Shown: piece by piece, positions 12,767 through 20,583 of the stretch
How positions within the stretch are numbered: position 1 is the first letter of the stretch
How the letters are laid out: each line of letters opens with the position of its first letter
Source: a virus
IMG/VR virus record: IMGVR_UViG_3300025425_000092
Location: 1 to 32,189 of that record
Direction: 5' to 3' (one strand)
Length of the DNA stretch: 32,189 nucleotides
Notes under the pieces: generated by a model
The model's database searches: none
The model's input: only the letters and a program-made list of their open reading frames with translations
What the model was told of the DNA's origin: nothing
Translations under genes and position numbers: made by a program

Positions 12767-13134
12767 TGAGCCACCCTGAGATTGATTTTAAAATCTGGCT
12801 TGAAGATAACCTGCCAGGAATGATAAAAGATTACCGCCATTTTGACGGCAGCCTTATTGTAATGTCAGACGAGCATAAAGATGAAATTTGCTACAACTTT
12901 TTGCTTAATTTTCGGTCTTGGTGGGATGACGTTTTGCCGCCTTGCGTAATCAAGCAGGCAGTGTTTTTAAGATACCTGTACGAGGAAACTGAAAACGAAG
13001 ACATTTCTCTTATTTTGCGCGGGGACATTTATTTGTATTTGGAGCTTCATTTAAGCGATATTGTTAATGAAGTTTATAACGAGGTCTTTAATATCAAGTC
13101 AGAAGAGTTTGCAGGATATGATGTGGGACAATGA
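12766..13134 (+). CDS. Hypothetical acidic protein
   Basis: 122 residues from ATG 12766, in a TAATG overlap and with AAGGGG upstream; an in-frame TTG at 12760 is rejected. It is acidic and rich in aromatic residues (FLLNFRSWWDDVLPPCV, GDIYLYLELHLSDIVNEVY) and looks mostly helical. No family recognised. It is coupled to the next gene by ATGA. Confidence 0.72.
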   Translation: MSHPEIDFKIWLEDNLPGMIKDYRHFDGSLIVMSDEHKDEICYNFLLNFRSWWDDVLPPCVIKQAVFLRYLYEETENEDISLILRGDIYLYLELHLSDIVNEVYNEVFNIKSEEFAGYDVGQ

Positions 13135-13340
13135 AGCGCCTTATTGATTTTAAAATGGACATACCTGACGGAGCGGCTGGCATTCTTAATGGCCTATTCT
13201 ATAAGATAGGCAGCCACAATTTTAGCTTTTATTGGAACGGTGAGGAATGGCGCAAGAGCGACCACCACACGGCTAGGGTGACCGCTGCGTTAAAGGTTTG
13301 CAGGCACAGGTTTTCCTTTGACAACGGGGTGACCTGGTGA
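13131..13340 (+). CDS. Hypothetical small protein
   Basis: 69 residues, with an ATGA overlap upstream. The sequence has short strands with aromatic residues (FYKIGSHNFSFYWNGEEWRK), two adjacent His (SDHHTARV) and a basic middle. It may be a small beta-sheet protein. No family recognised. It overlaps the next gene by one base. Confidence 0.68.
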   Translation: MKRLIDFKMDIPDGAAGILNGLFYKIGSHNFSFYWNGEEWRKSDHHTARVTAALKVCRHRFSFDNGVTW

Positions 13341-13519
13341 TGAACGATAGAGATAAAGAATTAACCGTAATGGTAGAAGAGATTAACAGGCTTGCAGACC
13401 GGCTAATTGCTGACAGCTACGCCTTTAAGTACAAGGTAGCTAAAAGGCTGCTATTTGTTGCATCGCTAGGGGTTCTGGTTGCCTTTGTGACAATCTCCAT
13501 GTACGCTTATTTAAATTAG
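13340..13519 (+). CDS. Small C-terminally anchored membrane protein
   Basis: 59 residues from ATG 13340 (GTG 13337 is also in frame). The N-terminal 38 residues form a charged helix likely to coil (KELTVMVEEINRLADRLIAD). Residues about 38-56 are one membrane span (LLFVASLGVLVAFVTISM). The layout is that of a tail-anchored protein facing the cytoplasm. It is the last confident gene of the 12284 operon. Function unknown. Confidence 0.68.
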   Translation: MNDRDKELTVMVEEINRLADRLIADSYAFKYKVAKRLLFVASLGVLVAFVTISMYAYLN

Positions 13520-13831
13520 ATCGAGGTTTCCCCTGACCTTTGAAGTAGGCTTGGCTCACCTATGATCGCAACGAGCCACTCTGCTAATCCATGCGATTGC
13601 AATCCGGTAATCCATGATCAACAAACAATACACAACCAAGGGGGCATATTATGCATTAGCTATTTTAATCGCAGGAAACTAGCGATAGCCTTCGGGCTGG
13701 TGACTCAGGTTGGCCCGCCTGCCGCGACAAAGGGCATACCACCAAATGCATACCCTTCATGAAATATCATGATTTAAGATCATACAAGATAACCGGTACA
13801 ATGCGCCCTTAATCAACGGTTGAGGTGTGAC
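13520..13831. other. Gene-poor gap before the late operon
   Basis: About 310 bases with no convincing gene. Seen here: an AGCC-TTCG-GGCT hairpin (near 13687-13698), paired TCATGA palindromes (13757-13772), and a 66-codon frame (13562-13762) that lacks a ribosome site and an ordinary protein composition. A remnant of a degraded gene or a control region are both possible. Confidence 0.5.
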
Positions 13832-13909
13832 GTGGTACTGTACGGGATAATAGTAGTGGTAGTAGGATTGATGGCAATAGCAAAAGATGAATTCAAAAGA
13901 GGCTCTTAA
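13832..13909 (+). CDS. Possible 25-residue membrane peptide (GTG start)
   Basis: The frame starts at GTG with TGAGGTG upstream and encodes a span VLYGIIVVVVGLMAIA followed by the charged end KDEFKRGS. Its stop codon lies in the loop of the terminator hairpin. The compact layout (site, span, charged tail, terminator) resembles real phage micropeptides, but the frame is too short to be sure. Confidence 0.35.
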   Translation: MVLYGIIVVVVGLMAIAKDEFKRGS

Positions 13910-13925
13910 CAGAGTCTTTTTTTTT
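13900..13925 (+). terminator. Rho-independent terminator before the late promoter
   Basis: GGCTCT/AGAGTC (13901-13906 with 13911-13916, one G-T wobble) closes a TAAC loop and is followed by nine T (13917-13925). It insulates the early/middle genes from the late operon. Confidence 0.85.
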
Positions 13926-13943
13926 ATGGTAAAATACATTAAC

Positions 13944-13973
13944 CTTTACTGAGTAAAGAAAACTGATTATTAT
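13944..13973 (+). promoter_or_regulatory. Late-operon promoter with palindromic operator
   Basis: The perfect palindrome CTTTAC-TGA-GTAAAG (13944-13958) overlaps -35 TTTACT (13945-13950). -10 TATTAT (13968-13973) is exactly 17 bases away. It lies between the terminator and the first late gene (14010) and is the best candidate promoter for the whole packaging and structural operon. Confidence 0.72.
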
Positions 13974-14009
13974 GTATAGGCCAACAGCGCAGAAATGCAA
14001 GGGGCAAAC

Positions 14010-14264
14010 ATGAAACAGTTATACATTAGCCAACGTATTAGTGATTGTATTGACAATGAATGGTCTGATTTATTGACCCAAATTGATAACATTACTCAAA
14101 ACGTGATGGAGACTCCATCGGCCGGCAATCAGATAAAGGCAGCCTTGATTCTATGGGCTGACTCCGTAGACGTTAGAACCAGTAAACTACCCCCAGAAGA
14201 TGTAGAGCTATTCGCTCATAACCCATCTATGGGCGTTTCTGTTAATTTTGGTGCAGAAGATTAA
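14010..14264 (+). CDS. Hypothetical protein upstream of terminase
   Basis: 84 residues from ATG 14010, chosen because AAGGGG stands 5 bases upstream; ATG 13995 would place that site inside the gene. It is mostly helical and acidic (SDCIDNEWSDLLTQIDNITQ, IKAALILWADSVDV). It is the first late gene, 18 bases before terminase small subunit, and could be a packaging accessory. No family recognised. Confidence 0.72.
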   Translation: MKQLYISQRISDCIDNEWSDLLTQIDNITQNVMETPSAGNQIKAALILWADSVDVRTSKLPPEDVELFAHNPSMGVSVNFGAED

Positions 14265-14281
14265 AAACCACAGGCCGCTAC

Positions 14282-14647
14282 ATGAATAACGACTTACCAA
14301 AGAAACCTGCGCATAGGCCGCTTATTCCGATTGATTGGGATCAGGTGGATGAGATGTGTTCTATTCAATGTACGGGCGAAGAGATTGCCGGCGTTCTTAG
14401 CATTGATTACGACACGCTGTCAAGGGCTTGCAAGCGGGAAAAGTTGTGTTCTTTTGCGGACTATATCGGACAAAAGAGGTCAGGCGGTAAAAGCTCTCTC
14501 AGAAGAAAACAATATAGTGCAGCAATGGAGGGAAATGCAACGATGCTTGTGTGGCTTGGAAAGAACTGGCTAGGCCAGACGGATAAGCTAGAGACTTTTA
14601 ACGACCATCAGATTACAGCTTTTGAAGTGGTAGAAGATGAAGGTTAG
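14282..14647 (+). CDS. terS: Terminase small subunit
   Basis: 121 residues. The pattern IDWDQVDEMCSIQCTGEEI, then AGVLSIDYDTLSRACKRE (helix-turn-helix, about 36-53) and AMEGNATMLVWLGKNWLGQTD is that of a common small-terminase family. The protein recognises phage DNA at the packaging site and regulates the large subunit encoded next, with which it overlaps by 11 bases. The N-terminal helix-turn-helix is the DNA-binding part; the C-terminal tail is acidic (FEVVEDEG). Confidence 0.88.
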   Translation: MNNDLPKKPAHRPLIPIDWDQVDEMCSIQCTGEEIAGVLSIDYDTLSRACKREKLCSFADYIGQKRSGGKSSLRRKQYSAAMEGNATMLVWLGKNWLGQTDKLETFNDHQITAFEVVEDEG

Positions 14648-15878
14648 GGCCAAAGGCACAAGCCCTCAAACCCAGTTAGTAAACAGTACGGCCAGATTCC
14701 CCGCCATGGTTGCAGGCTTCGGCGCAGGCAAGACACAAGCCTTAATGCTAAGAACTCTTCGCCTTATCTTTGGTGATGGGGAGGATATAGCCTACTACCT
14801 ACCCAGTTACCCACTTGTACGGACAATCGCATACCCTAGATTTGGCGAGATGTTTGACGGCCTTGGCGTTCCTTGGAAGTTAAACAAGCACGAACACACC
14901 ATCCAAGTTAATGGCAAGACGATTATATTCCGTACTATGGACAACCCCGATGCAATTGTTGGCTATGAGGTTGGGGATAGCATGGTTGACGAGCTGGACA
15001 CGCTGCCTAGAGACAAGGCCCGCGATGCTTGGAATAAGATCATCGCCCGTAATCGGCAAAAAAAGAAATCAGGAACCAACACCGTAGCGGTAGGCACGAC
15101 TCCCGAAGGCTTTAGATTCGTTTACGAGAAGTGGAAGAAGAACCCTACCGAATCCTACCAGCTGATAGTGGCCCCGACATACAGCAACCCCCACCTGCCT
15201 GATGGCTACATTGAGGCGCTTAGGGAAACATACCCCAGCAACCTTTTGCAGGCTTATTTAGAGGGCGAGTTCGTCAACCTAACGGCGGGCGTGGTTTATA
15301 CCAATTATGATAGGAAGCTATGTGGCACTGACGCAGTAGCCCAAGAGCATGAGCCCTTACACATCGGAATGGATTTTAACGTCAATAACATGGCGGCAAG
15401 CATCCACATCATGCGTGGTGGCAAAGGGTACGCAGTTGATGAGATAATGGGTGCCGCAGATACGCCAGCAGTTATTGATATTATCAAGGCTCGCTACCCA
15501 AGCAATCCGGTAATCGTTTACCCTGATGCGAGTGGTGCAGCGGCAAGCTCTACGAATGCAAGTATGAGTGATATTAAGATGCTCAAGAATGCTGGATTCA
15601 CCATAAACGCCCCGCGAAAGAATGGGCGGGTGAGAGATCGGGTGGCGGCGGTCAATAAAGCATTAAGTGACCCGAAAGGGAATAGAATGTATTATGTGAA
15701 TGTTGACAAATGCCCGAATATTGCGCTTGGATTAGAGCAGCAGGCATATGATAAGAATGGGGAACCAGACAAGACGGGCAGCTTTGACCATATGAATGAT
15801 GCCACCGGCTATTTCATCGTGAGACAGTTCCCTATCACATTTGATAGAATAATTACAGCGCCAACAAGGTGGAGTTAA
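14637..15878 (+). CDS. terL: Terminase large subunit
   Basis: 413 residues, the usual size. The ATPase half has Walker A GFGAGKT (27-33), Walker B SMVDELD with Asp118-Glu119, and the coupling motif GTTPEG (153-158). The RNase H-type nuclease half has acidic residues in IGMDFNVN (Asp246), VYPDASG (Asp297) and FDHMNDATGY (Asp384/Asp388). It pumps DNA into the prohead and cuts it. The packaging type (cos or headful) cannot be read from the motifs alone. It overlaps the small subunit upstream and the portal ATG by one base. Confidence 0.96.
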   Translation: MKVRAKGTSPQTQLVNSTARFPAMVAGFGAGKTQALMLRTLRLIFGDGEDIAYYLPSYPLVRTIAYPRFGEMFDGLGVPWKLNKHEHTIQVNGKTIIFRTMDNPDAIVGYEVGDSMVDELDTLPRDKARDAWNKIIARNRQKKKSGTNTVAVGTTPEGFRFVYEKWKKNPTESYQLIVAPTYSNPHLPDGYIEALRETYPSNLLQAYLEGEFVNLTAGVVYTNYDRKLCGTDAVAQEHEPLHIGMDFNVNNMAASIHIMRGGKGYAVDEIMGAADTPAVIDIIKARYPSNPVIVYPDASGAAASSTNASMSDIKMLKNAGFTINAPRKNGRVRDRVAAVNKALSDPKGNRMYYVNVDKCPNIALGLEQQAYDKNGEPDKTGSFDHMNDATGYFIVRQFPITFDRIITAPTRWS

Positions 15879-17272
15879 TGAGAAGCACAGACATTGAATA
15901 TACGCATCCCGAATACGATAACAACAAGTATCGCTGGGAGTTCTTTTTAAGATCATATTTGGGTGGTGAAGATTACAAGAATGGTGGCTACCTAACTAAG
16001 TATTTAAACGAAGATAAAGACGAGTATCAGCGCCGGCTTGATTTAACTCCCATTGATAATCACTGTAAGAATCTGGTCCATATCTACAGCTCTTTTCTTT
16101 GGCGTGTGCCACCCGTAAGGCAGCTTAACTCACTGGCTAATGATGCATCTGTAATGAGCTTTATGAAGGATGCCGACCTAGATGGGCGCAGCTTTAATTC
16201 ATTTATGAGGCAGGCTCAGGTATGGGCTTCAGTATATGGCAACGTCTGGCTAATGATGGATAAGCCCGCATCAAACGCAGGCACCAAGGCAGAAGAGCTT
16301 GATCAAGACATTCGCCCATATGTAACGATGTTCACCCCTGAGAATGTTTTTGACTGGAAGTACGAGAGGACACCTAGCGGCCGTTTTAAGCTCACATATC
16401 TGAAGGTGCGTGAGTCTATAGAGTTTATCAGCGACACAGAGAAAGAGGTCTTTTATCGCGTCTGGAGGGAAGATACAGTTGAAAGCTGGAGTTCCTTGAA
16501 CGATGCTGAAAAGATGATTGAAAGCGTGCCAAATTCGCTAGGTAAGATTCCGGCTGTTTTCCTACCTGCTCAGCGGTCTGTTGTTCGCGGTATTGGTATC
16601 AGTGATCTGTCAGACGCTGCTTATATGCAGAAAGCTATCTATCAAGAGCTGTCAGAAATCGAGCAGCTTATTCGTATATCAAATCACCCGACCCTAGTCA
16701 AGAGCTTTACCACTGACGCAAGTGCAGGCGCAGGCGCAGTGATCAATATGCCGGATGACCTTGACCCTAGTTTAAAGCCGTACCAGATCCAGCCTAGTGG
16801 CGCTAACATGGACGGTGTACGCGCAGCAATTGAGGATAAGGTTCAGTCTATCAACCGTATGTCTCATATGGGCGCAGTTCGCGGTACAGATGCGGTAACC
16901 ATGTCGGGTGTGGCTATGCAGACAGAATTTCAAATGCTTAATGCGAAATTATCCGAAAAGGCTGACTTGCTTGAGTTGGCAGAGGAGCAGCTTTGGCAGT
17001 TGTTCGCTGAGTGGCAGGGCGTAAGGCCAGACGTTGAAGTGTTCTACCCTGATTCCTTTGACTTGAGAGACTACGACCAAGAGCTTGTATTCCTTCAGCA
17101 AATGCGTGCTACCGGCGTTAAGTCGGTAACCCTGAGCATGGAGATAGATAAGCAGATAGCCGATCTTATACTTGATGACGAAAACCTCGCTCGCTCTCAC
17201 GCTGAAATCGAGGCATCTGCAATGACTATAGGCCAGTTCCCGCCGGAGCCTGAAGAGATAGGCGCTATTTAA
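15878..17272 (+). CDS. Portal protein
   Basis: 464 residues from ATG 15878 (AGGTGGAG 4 bases upstream); an in-frame GTG at 15869 is rejected. It sits directly after terminase and has portal features: an N-terminal wing (NHCKNLVHIYSSFLWRVPP), a central strand-rich part (YVTMFTPENVFDWKYER, ISDTEKEVFYRVWRED), a SDLSDAAYMQKAIYQELSE helix, and a C-terminal helical region. Twelve copies form the channel through which DNA enters and leaves the head. Size and gene order fit the siphovirus portal families (SPP1/HK97 or DUF4055-like); the exact family was not resolved. Confidence 0.9.
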   Translation: MRSTDIEYTHPEYDNNKYRWEFFLRSYLGGEDYKNGGYLTKYLNEDKDEYQRRLDLTPIDNHCKNLVHIYSSFLWRVPPVRQLNSLANDASVMSFMKDADLDGRSFNSFMRQAQVWASVYGNVWLMMDKPASNAGTKAEELDQDIRPYVTMFTPENVFDWKYERTPSGRFKLTYLKVRESIEFISDTEKEVFYRVWREDTVESWSSLNDAEKMIESVPNSLGKIPAVFLPAQRSVVRGIGISDLSDAAYMQKAIYQELSEIEQLIRISNHPTLVKSFTTDASAGAGAVINMPDDLDPSLKPYQIQPSGANMDGVRAAIEDKVQSINRMSHMGAVRGTDAVTMSGVAMQTEFQMLNAKLSEKADLLELAEEQLWQLFAEWQGVRPDVEVFYPDSFDLRDYDQELVFLQQMRATGVKSVTLSMEIDKQIADLILDDENLARSHAEIEASAMTIGQFPPEPEEIGAI

Positions 17273-18021
17273 TGGCTGAAGATGTTGACCAGCTACGGTC
17301 AGTAATCGCTAGAGCGGAAGGCCATCAGGGAAAGTTGGCCGCTGCCCTGGTAACGCTTGAAAACCGTATTACCGACATAATGGCAACTGCCCCTTTAAAA
17401 GATGGCGCTTTATTTGATCTGGAATGGGCTATTAAAGCAAGGGTTGAGCTAAGGCAGGCTATTGAGTCTGAATACTTGGCTACGGTAGATGGGCTGGTAA
17501 GAGAGTACACGGTGGTAGCTAACGAGGTTGCCGCTATGCTCAACACGTATGGCAATGTCTCAAAGCTTGACCCTAGCGTGATCTCTGAGCTTCAGTCGAT
17601 GACGTTTAAGGGATTTGAGGACTTAGGCCAGAACTATCTAGATGTGGTTTCTAAAGAGCTATATGAGAATACATTAGTTGGCACGACATTTGCCCTAAGC
17701 GTAGCTACAATCAAAGCTTCAGTTAGCTCTGAGCTAGGCCGTTATGCCAGCCAGTCTTTGCATGATTCGCTAATGCAGTTTGATGCAACGGTGAACACGA
17801 AGATAGCCATTGATGCAGGAGCAACCAAGTTTAAGTATTTCGGCCCTGACGATAGCGTTACTAGAGAATTCTGTGGTAGGCACGTTGGCAAGGTTCTCAC
17901 CAAAGAAGAAGTCACTGAGGCTTGGTCTGGCAGTTGGGCAGGCAAGATAAGCGGTGATCCTTTCGTGGTTCGAGGCGGCTATAATTGCCGTCATCATTTT
18001 AGAGGTGTATTCGAGGAATAA
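17272..18021 (+). CDS. Minor head (Mu gpF/SPP1 gp7-like) protein
   Basis: 249 residues, mostly helical, with the C-terminal head-morphogenesis signature: DSVTREFCGRHVGKVLTKEE (about 200-219), then the closing GGYNCRHHFRGVF. The Cys/His residues form the likely metal-binding core of that domain. Such proteins bind the portal region inside the head and are thought to help assembly or DNA ejection. The gene overlaps the portal stop by one base and ends 2 bases before a tiny basic peptide gene. Confidence 0.83.
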   Translation: MAEDVDQLRSVIARAEGHQGKLAAALVTLENRITDIMATAPLKDGALFDLEWAIKARVELRQAIESEYLATVDGLVREYTVVANEVAAMLNTYGNVSKLDPSVISELQSMTFKGFEDLGQNYLDVVSKELYENTLVGTTFALSVATIKASVSSELGRYASQSLHDSLMQFDATVNTKIAIDAGATKFKYFGPDDSVTREFCGRHVGKVLTKEEVTEAWSGSWAGKISGDPFVVRGGYNCRHHFRGVFEE

Positions 18022-18023
18022 TC

Positions 18024-18095
18024 ATGCCACAAGGTGCAGGAACATACGGCAGCAAGGTAGGCCGTCCGAAGAAAAAGAAGAAAGTAAAGAAATAA
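18024..18095 (+). CDS. Conserved 23-residue basic micropeptide
   Basis: The frame from ATG 18024 encodes MPQGAGTYGSKVGRPKKKKK followed by VKK. Tiny frames with an 'M-x-G-GTYGS--GRP-KKK' pattern occur in structural operons of many phages, so this is likely a real gene. GRPKKK resembles an AT-hook and could bind DNA or capsid RNA/DNA. An upstream GAGG near 18013 can serve as ribosome site. It lies between the minor head and scaffold genes. Confidence 0.7.
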   Translation: MPQGAGTYGSKVGRPKKKKKVKK

Positions 18096-18148
18096 AAAAC
18101 ATATGATACAATTTAAATTCACCAACTACTCTTTTAGAGGCACGCGAC

Positions 18149-18811
18149 ATGGGCGAAGATAACATGGAACAACAAGCTGATACTGAAACAGCAGCAACAG
18201 AAAATCAGGAAAAGACATTTACTCAAGCAGACATGGACCGCGTTGTTGCGGAGCGAGTAGGCCGAGAGCAACGAAAGTTTGAAAAGCAGCTATCTGGCAT
18301 TGATATAAACGAAGCCAAACAGCTATTGCAGGACAAGGAAGATGCAGAAGTTGAGCGCCAGAAATCACGCGGCGAATTCGACACTCTCTTGAAGTCAACT
18401 GTTGAAAAGAAAGACTTGGAAATACAAAGTTATAAAAGCAAGCTTCAGTCCACATTGGTGGATGGCGCTTTGTTGAGTTCTGCGAGTCAGTATAACGCTG
18501 TAAATCCTGAACAAGTTTCGGCCCTGTTGCGGCAAAACCTCCGGCTGTCTGAAGATGGCAATGTGGAAGTTTTGGACAGCAAAGGCACGCCAAGATACAA
18601 TGATAGCGGAATTCTGCTGTCAACTGGTGAGCTGGTGTCGGAATTCTTAACGGCCAATCCTCATCATGTCCGAGCCTCTCAAGGTGGTTCAGGCAGTCAG
18701 GGTAACGCTGGTGGCTCCACACAGAAGTCTGCATCTGTGGCTGATATGGTTGCTAATTGGAATGAGGGCGGTAAAGAAGCCTTCGCTGCAATGAAAAAGA
18801 AAGCAACCTGA
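18149..18811 (+). CDS. Capsid scaffolding protein
   Basis: 220 residues, directly upstream of the major capsid gene. The composition is typical of scaffolds: acidic Gln/Glu-rich N-terminus, a charged coiled-coil (about 28-105: FTQADMDRVVAERVGREQRK, EAKQLLQDKEDAEVERQKSR), and a Gly/Ser-rich region (SQGGSGSQGNAGG) followed by a basic C-terminal helix (KEAFAAMKKKAT) suited to bind coat protein. It shapes the prohead and is then lost. ATG 18149 has AGAGG upstream; ATG 18164 is an alternative start. Confidence 0.88.
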   Translation: MGEDNMEQQADTETAATENQEKTFTQADMDRVVAERVGREQRKFEKQLSGIDINEAKQLLQDKEDAEVERQKSRGEFDTLLKSTVEKKDLEIQSYKSKLQSTLVDGALLSSASQYNAVNPEQVSALLRQNLRLSEDGNVEVLDSKGTPRYNDSGILLSTGELVSEFLTANPHHVRASQGGSGSQGNAGGSTQKSASVADMVANWNEGGKEAFAAMKKKAT

Positions 18812-18858
18812 CAAACCTAACTTACTATTTAACTATTAATCTTTTGAGGATTTAAATC

Positions 18859-19692
18859 ATGGCCGCAACTACTAGTGCCACCCTAGACGATCTATTTGTA
18901 AACATTATTGCGCAGGCGCGTTTCACCGCTGAAGAGCAGTCCCTAATGATGGGCCTTGTTACTCAGTACAATATCGGATCACAGTCTGGAAAGACTATTC
19001 AGATTCCAAAGTACCCAGCAATCAGCGCCAGCGATCTGACCGAGGCGGTGGATTTGACTTCAACGACTGTCTCGACCAGCTCCGTTTCTGTAACTGTTGG
19101 TGAAGTTGGCGCACAAGTTGTCCTGACTGATCTGGCCACAATGGGCGCGGGTAACCCTGCTGTCGAGCTTGGCACCGTTCTTGGTAACGCCATTGCTACT
19201 AAGATGGATCAGGACTTGCTTGCTCTCTTTACCGGCTTCTCTAGCGGTCTGGGTTCTGCCGGTGCAGAAATCACTGTAGCTGATCTCTTTAAGGCAGCTG
19301 CTACTTTGCGCGCTAATAAAGTTACCGGCGCAATTTCTGCTGTTGTTCACCCGTTTGTTGCTTATCAGCTTAAAGCTGGCTTGACTAACACCTTCGCTAA
19401 TCCGAATGGTGGTGACGCGCAGAACGAAGCTATGCGTAACGCTTATGTCGGTCAACTTGCAGGCATGAATGTCTATGAGTCTGCTAACATTGCCATCGAT
19501 GGTGATGGCGATTCTATTGGCGCGGTATTCGCTCCAGAAGCACTTGCCATTGCACTGAAAAAAGACTTCAACATTGAGCCGCAACGTGACGCATCTCTGC
19601 GCGCATTTGAGCTTAACGCCACAGCCGTCTACGGTGTTGGTGAGCTGGACGATACTTTCGGTGTCAAGATGACTTTCGATACTGCACTTTAA
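18859..19692 (+). CDS. Major capsid protein
   Basis: 277 residues with a strong TGAGGA site. Low Cys, Ala/Thr/Gly-rich, with the order of elements seen in HK97-fold coat proteins of marine siphoviruses: N-terminal helix, GKTIQIPKYPAISASDLTE strand, GTVLGNAIATKMDQDLLAL spine-type helix, DLFKAAATLRANKV, AVVHPFVAYQLKAGL, and a C-terminal strand region (RAFELNATAVYGVGELDD). It forms the icosahedral shell. It follows the scaffold gene, and a terminator-like hairpin downstream may set its high expression relative to the connectors. Confidence 0.92.
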   Translation: MAATTSATLDDLFVNIIAQARFTAEEQSLMMGLVTQYNIGSQSGKTIQIPKYPAISASDLTEAVDLTSTTVSTSSVSVTVGEVGAQVVLTDLATMGAGNPAVELGTVLGNAIATKMDQDLLALFTGFSSGLGSAGAEITVADLFKAAATLRANKVTGAISAVVHPFVAYQLKAGLTNTFANPNGGDAQNEAMRNAYVGQLAGMNVYESANIAIDGDGDSIGAVFAPEALAIALKKDFNIEPQRDASLRAFELNATAVYGVGELDDTFGVKMTFDTAL

Positions 19693-19702
19693 GTAATAGA
19701 TT

Positions 19703-19730
19703 CCCTGCCCTCTTCGGGGGGTGGGGTTTT
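19703..19730 (+). terminator. Partial terminator after the major capsid gene
   Basis: CCCTGCCC pairs with GGGTGGGG (19703-19710 with 19719-19726, two G-T wobbles), followed by TTTT. The short T-run suggests a leaky terminator that would lower transcription of the connector and tail genes relative to capsid. Confidence 0.65.
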
Positions 19731-19744
19731 ACTGAGGTTTGAAC

Positions 19745-20158
19745 ATGGCATTTTCAACAGATGCAGATTTATTGCAGTTATTGCCCGACATACTTTCTCT
19801 GGGCATAGACTCATTCAGTCAAGAACACGCAAAAGCACAATCAGATATTGAGCGAGAAATCAGAAACCGCTGGTGGGAAAAGCGCGGTTTATCTGGTGAG
19901 CTGATCCCTAATTACTTAACAGATTCGCAGTGGACTAGAACATCTGCTTATTTAGTCCTATGGAAGTACGCATTACCGCAGTTAACTAACTGGGTCGATG
20001 GCGACAGATTCCAGGGCATGATTGAATTCTACAAAGCCCGATACAGTGAAGAGATCGAGGCGGTATTTCAAGACGGTGTTGAATACGATGACGATAACAA
20101 TGGCACGATTGAAGCTGATGAAAAGCTACCCGTTAACCATGGCCGGCTTGTCAGATAA
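19745..20158 (+). CDS. Head-tail connector (adaptor) protein
   Basis: 137 residues from ATG 19745; TTG 19739 is rejected. It is mainly helical with DADLLQLLPDILSLGIDSF, then a QSDIEREIRNRWWEKRG helix and WTRTSAYLVLWKYALPQL, and ends in an acidic loop (YDDDNNGTIEADEKLP). Size, fold pattern and place right after the capsid gene match the head-completion adaptors (gp6/gp15-like) that dock under the portal. The final acidic DDDNNGTIEADE looks like an EF-hand-type calcium loop, which is unusual. Confidence 0.75.
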   Translation: MAFSTDADLLQLLPDILSLGIDSFSQEHAKAQSDIEREIRNRWWEKRGLSGELIPNYLTDSQWTRTSAYLVLWKYALPQLTNWVDGDRFQGMIEFYKARYSEEIEAVFQDGVEYDDDNNGTIEADEKLPVNHGRLVR

Positions 20159-20583
20159 TGGAAATAAAGGTTGGCTCCAACGCCAAGAAGGTTGCTAGGC
20201 AAATAGGCAAGAAAGGCAAGCAGCTATCTGATAGTGTAAAGCGCGCATTACTGATTACTGGGCAGGTCGGCTTAACTATCATTGAAGATAGGACGGCTAA
20301 AGGCGAGCAGATTAACGGGCTTGATTTTGCGCCGTACAGTGAGGAGTACACCTGGTTCAGGGCGAAGAATGGACGGAATGTGTCTAATGTAGACCTATCG
20401 TTTACAGGCCAAATGTTATCTTCGATGACTGTTAAATCAAGTGCGCAGCAAGCTGAGATATTCTTTACTCGTGCCACAGAGTCTAAGAAGGCGGCGATGA
20501 ATAACAAGACGCGCCCTTTCTTCGGGTTTAATAAAGACGAGGAAAAGAGGCTTGGCAAAGTATTCTTTAGGTATTTAAAATGA
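20158..20583 (+). CDS. Tail completion / virion morphogenesis protein
   Basis: 141 residues, very basic (NAKKVARQIGKKGKQ). The C-terminal signature RPFFGFNKDEEKRLGKVFF and the middle segment with FAPYSEEY match the phage virion morphogenesis family (gpS-like), which acts at the head-tail joint. It starts inside the stop codon of the upstream connector gene (TAATGG) and ends in an ATGA overlap with the tail terminator. HK97 gp10-like is the alternative name for the same slot. Confidence 0.75.
   Translation: MEIKVGSNAKKVARQIGKKGKQLSDSVKRALLITGQVGLTIIEDRTAKGEQINGLDFAPYSEEYTWFRAKNGRNVSNVDLSFTGQMLSSMTVKSSAQQAEIFFTRATESKKAAMNNKTRPFFGFNKDEEKRLGKVFFRYLK

Noticed and set aside
13562-13762. 66-codon frame in the pre-late gap
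   Set aside because: No ribosome site, unusual composition and no recognisable pattern; it may be chance or a remnant.
18219-18734. 171-codon minus-strand frame opposite the scaffold gene (and similar frames at 19060-19584 and 20151-20657)
   Set aside because: They lie wholly or mainly opposite well-supported structural genes, have no ribosome sites or family patterns, and run against the operon.
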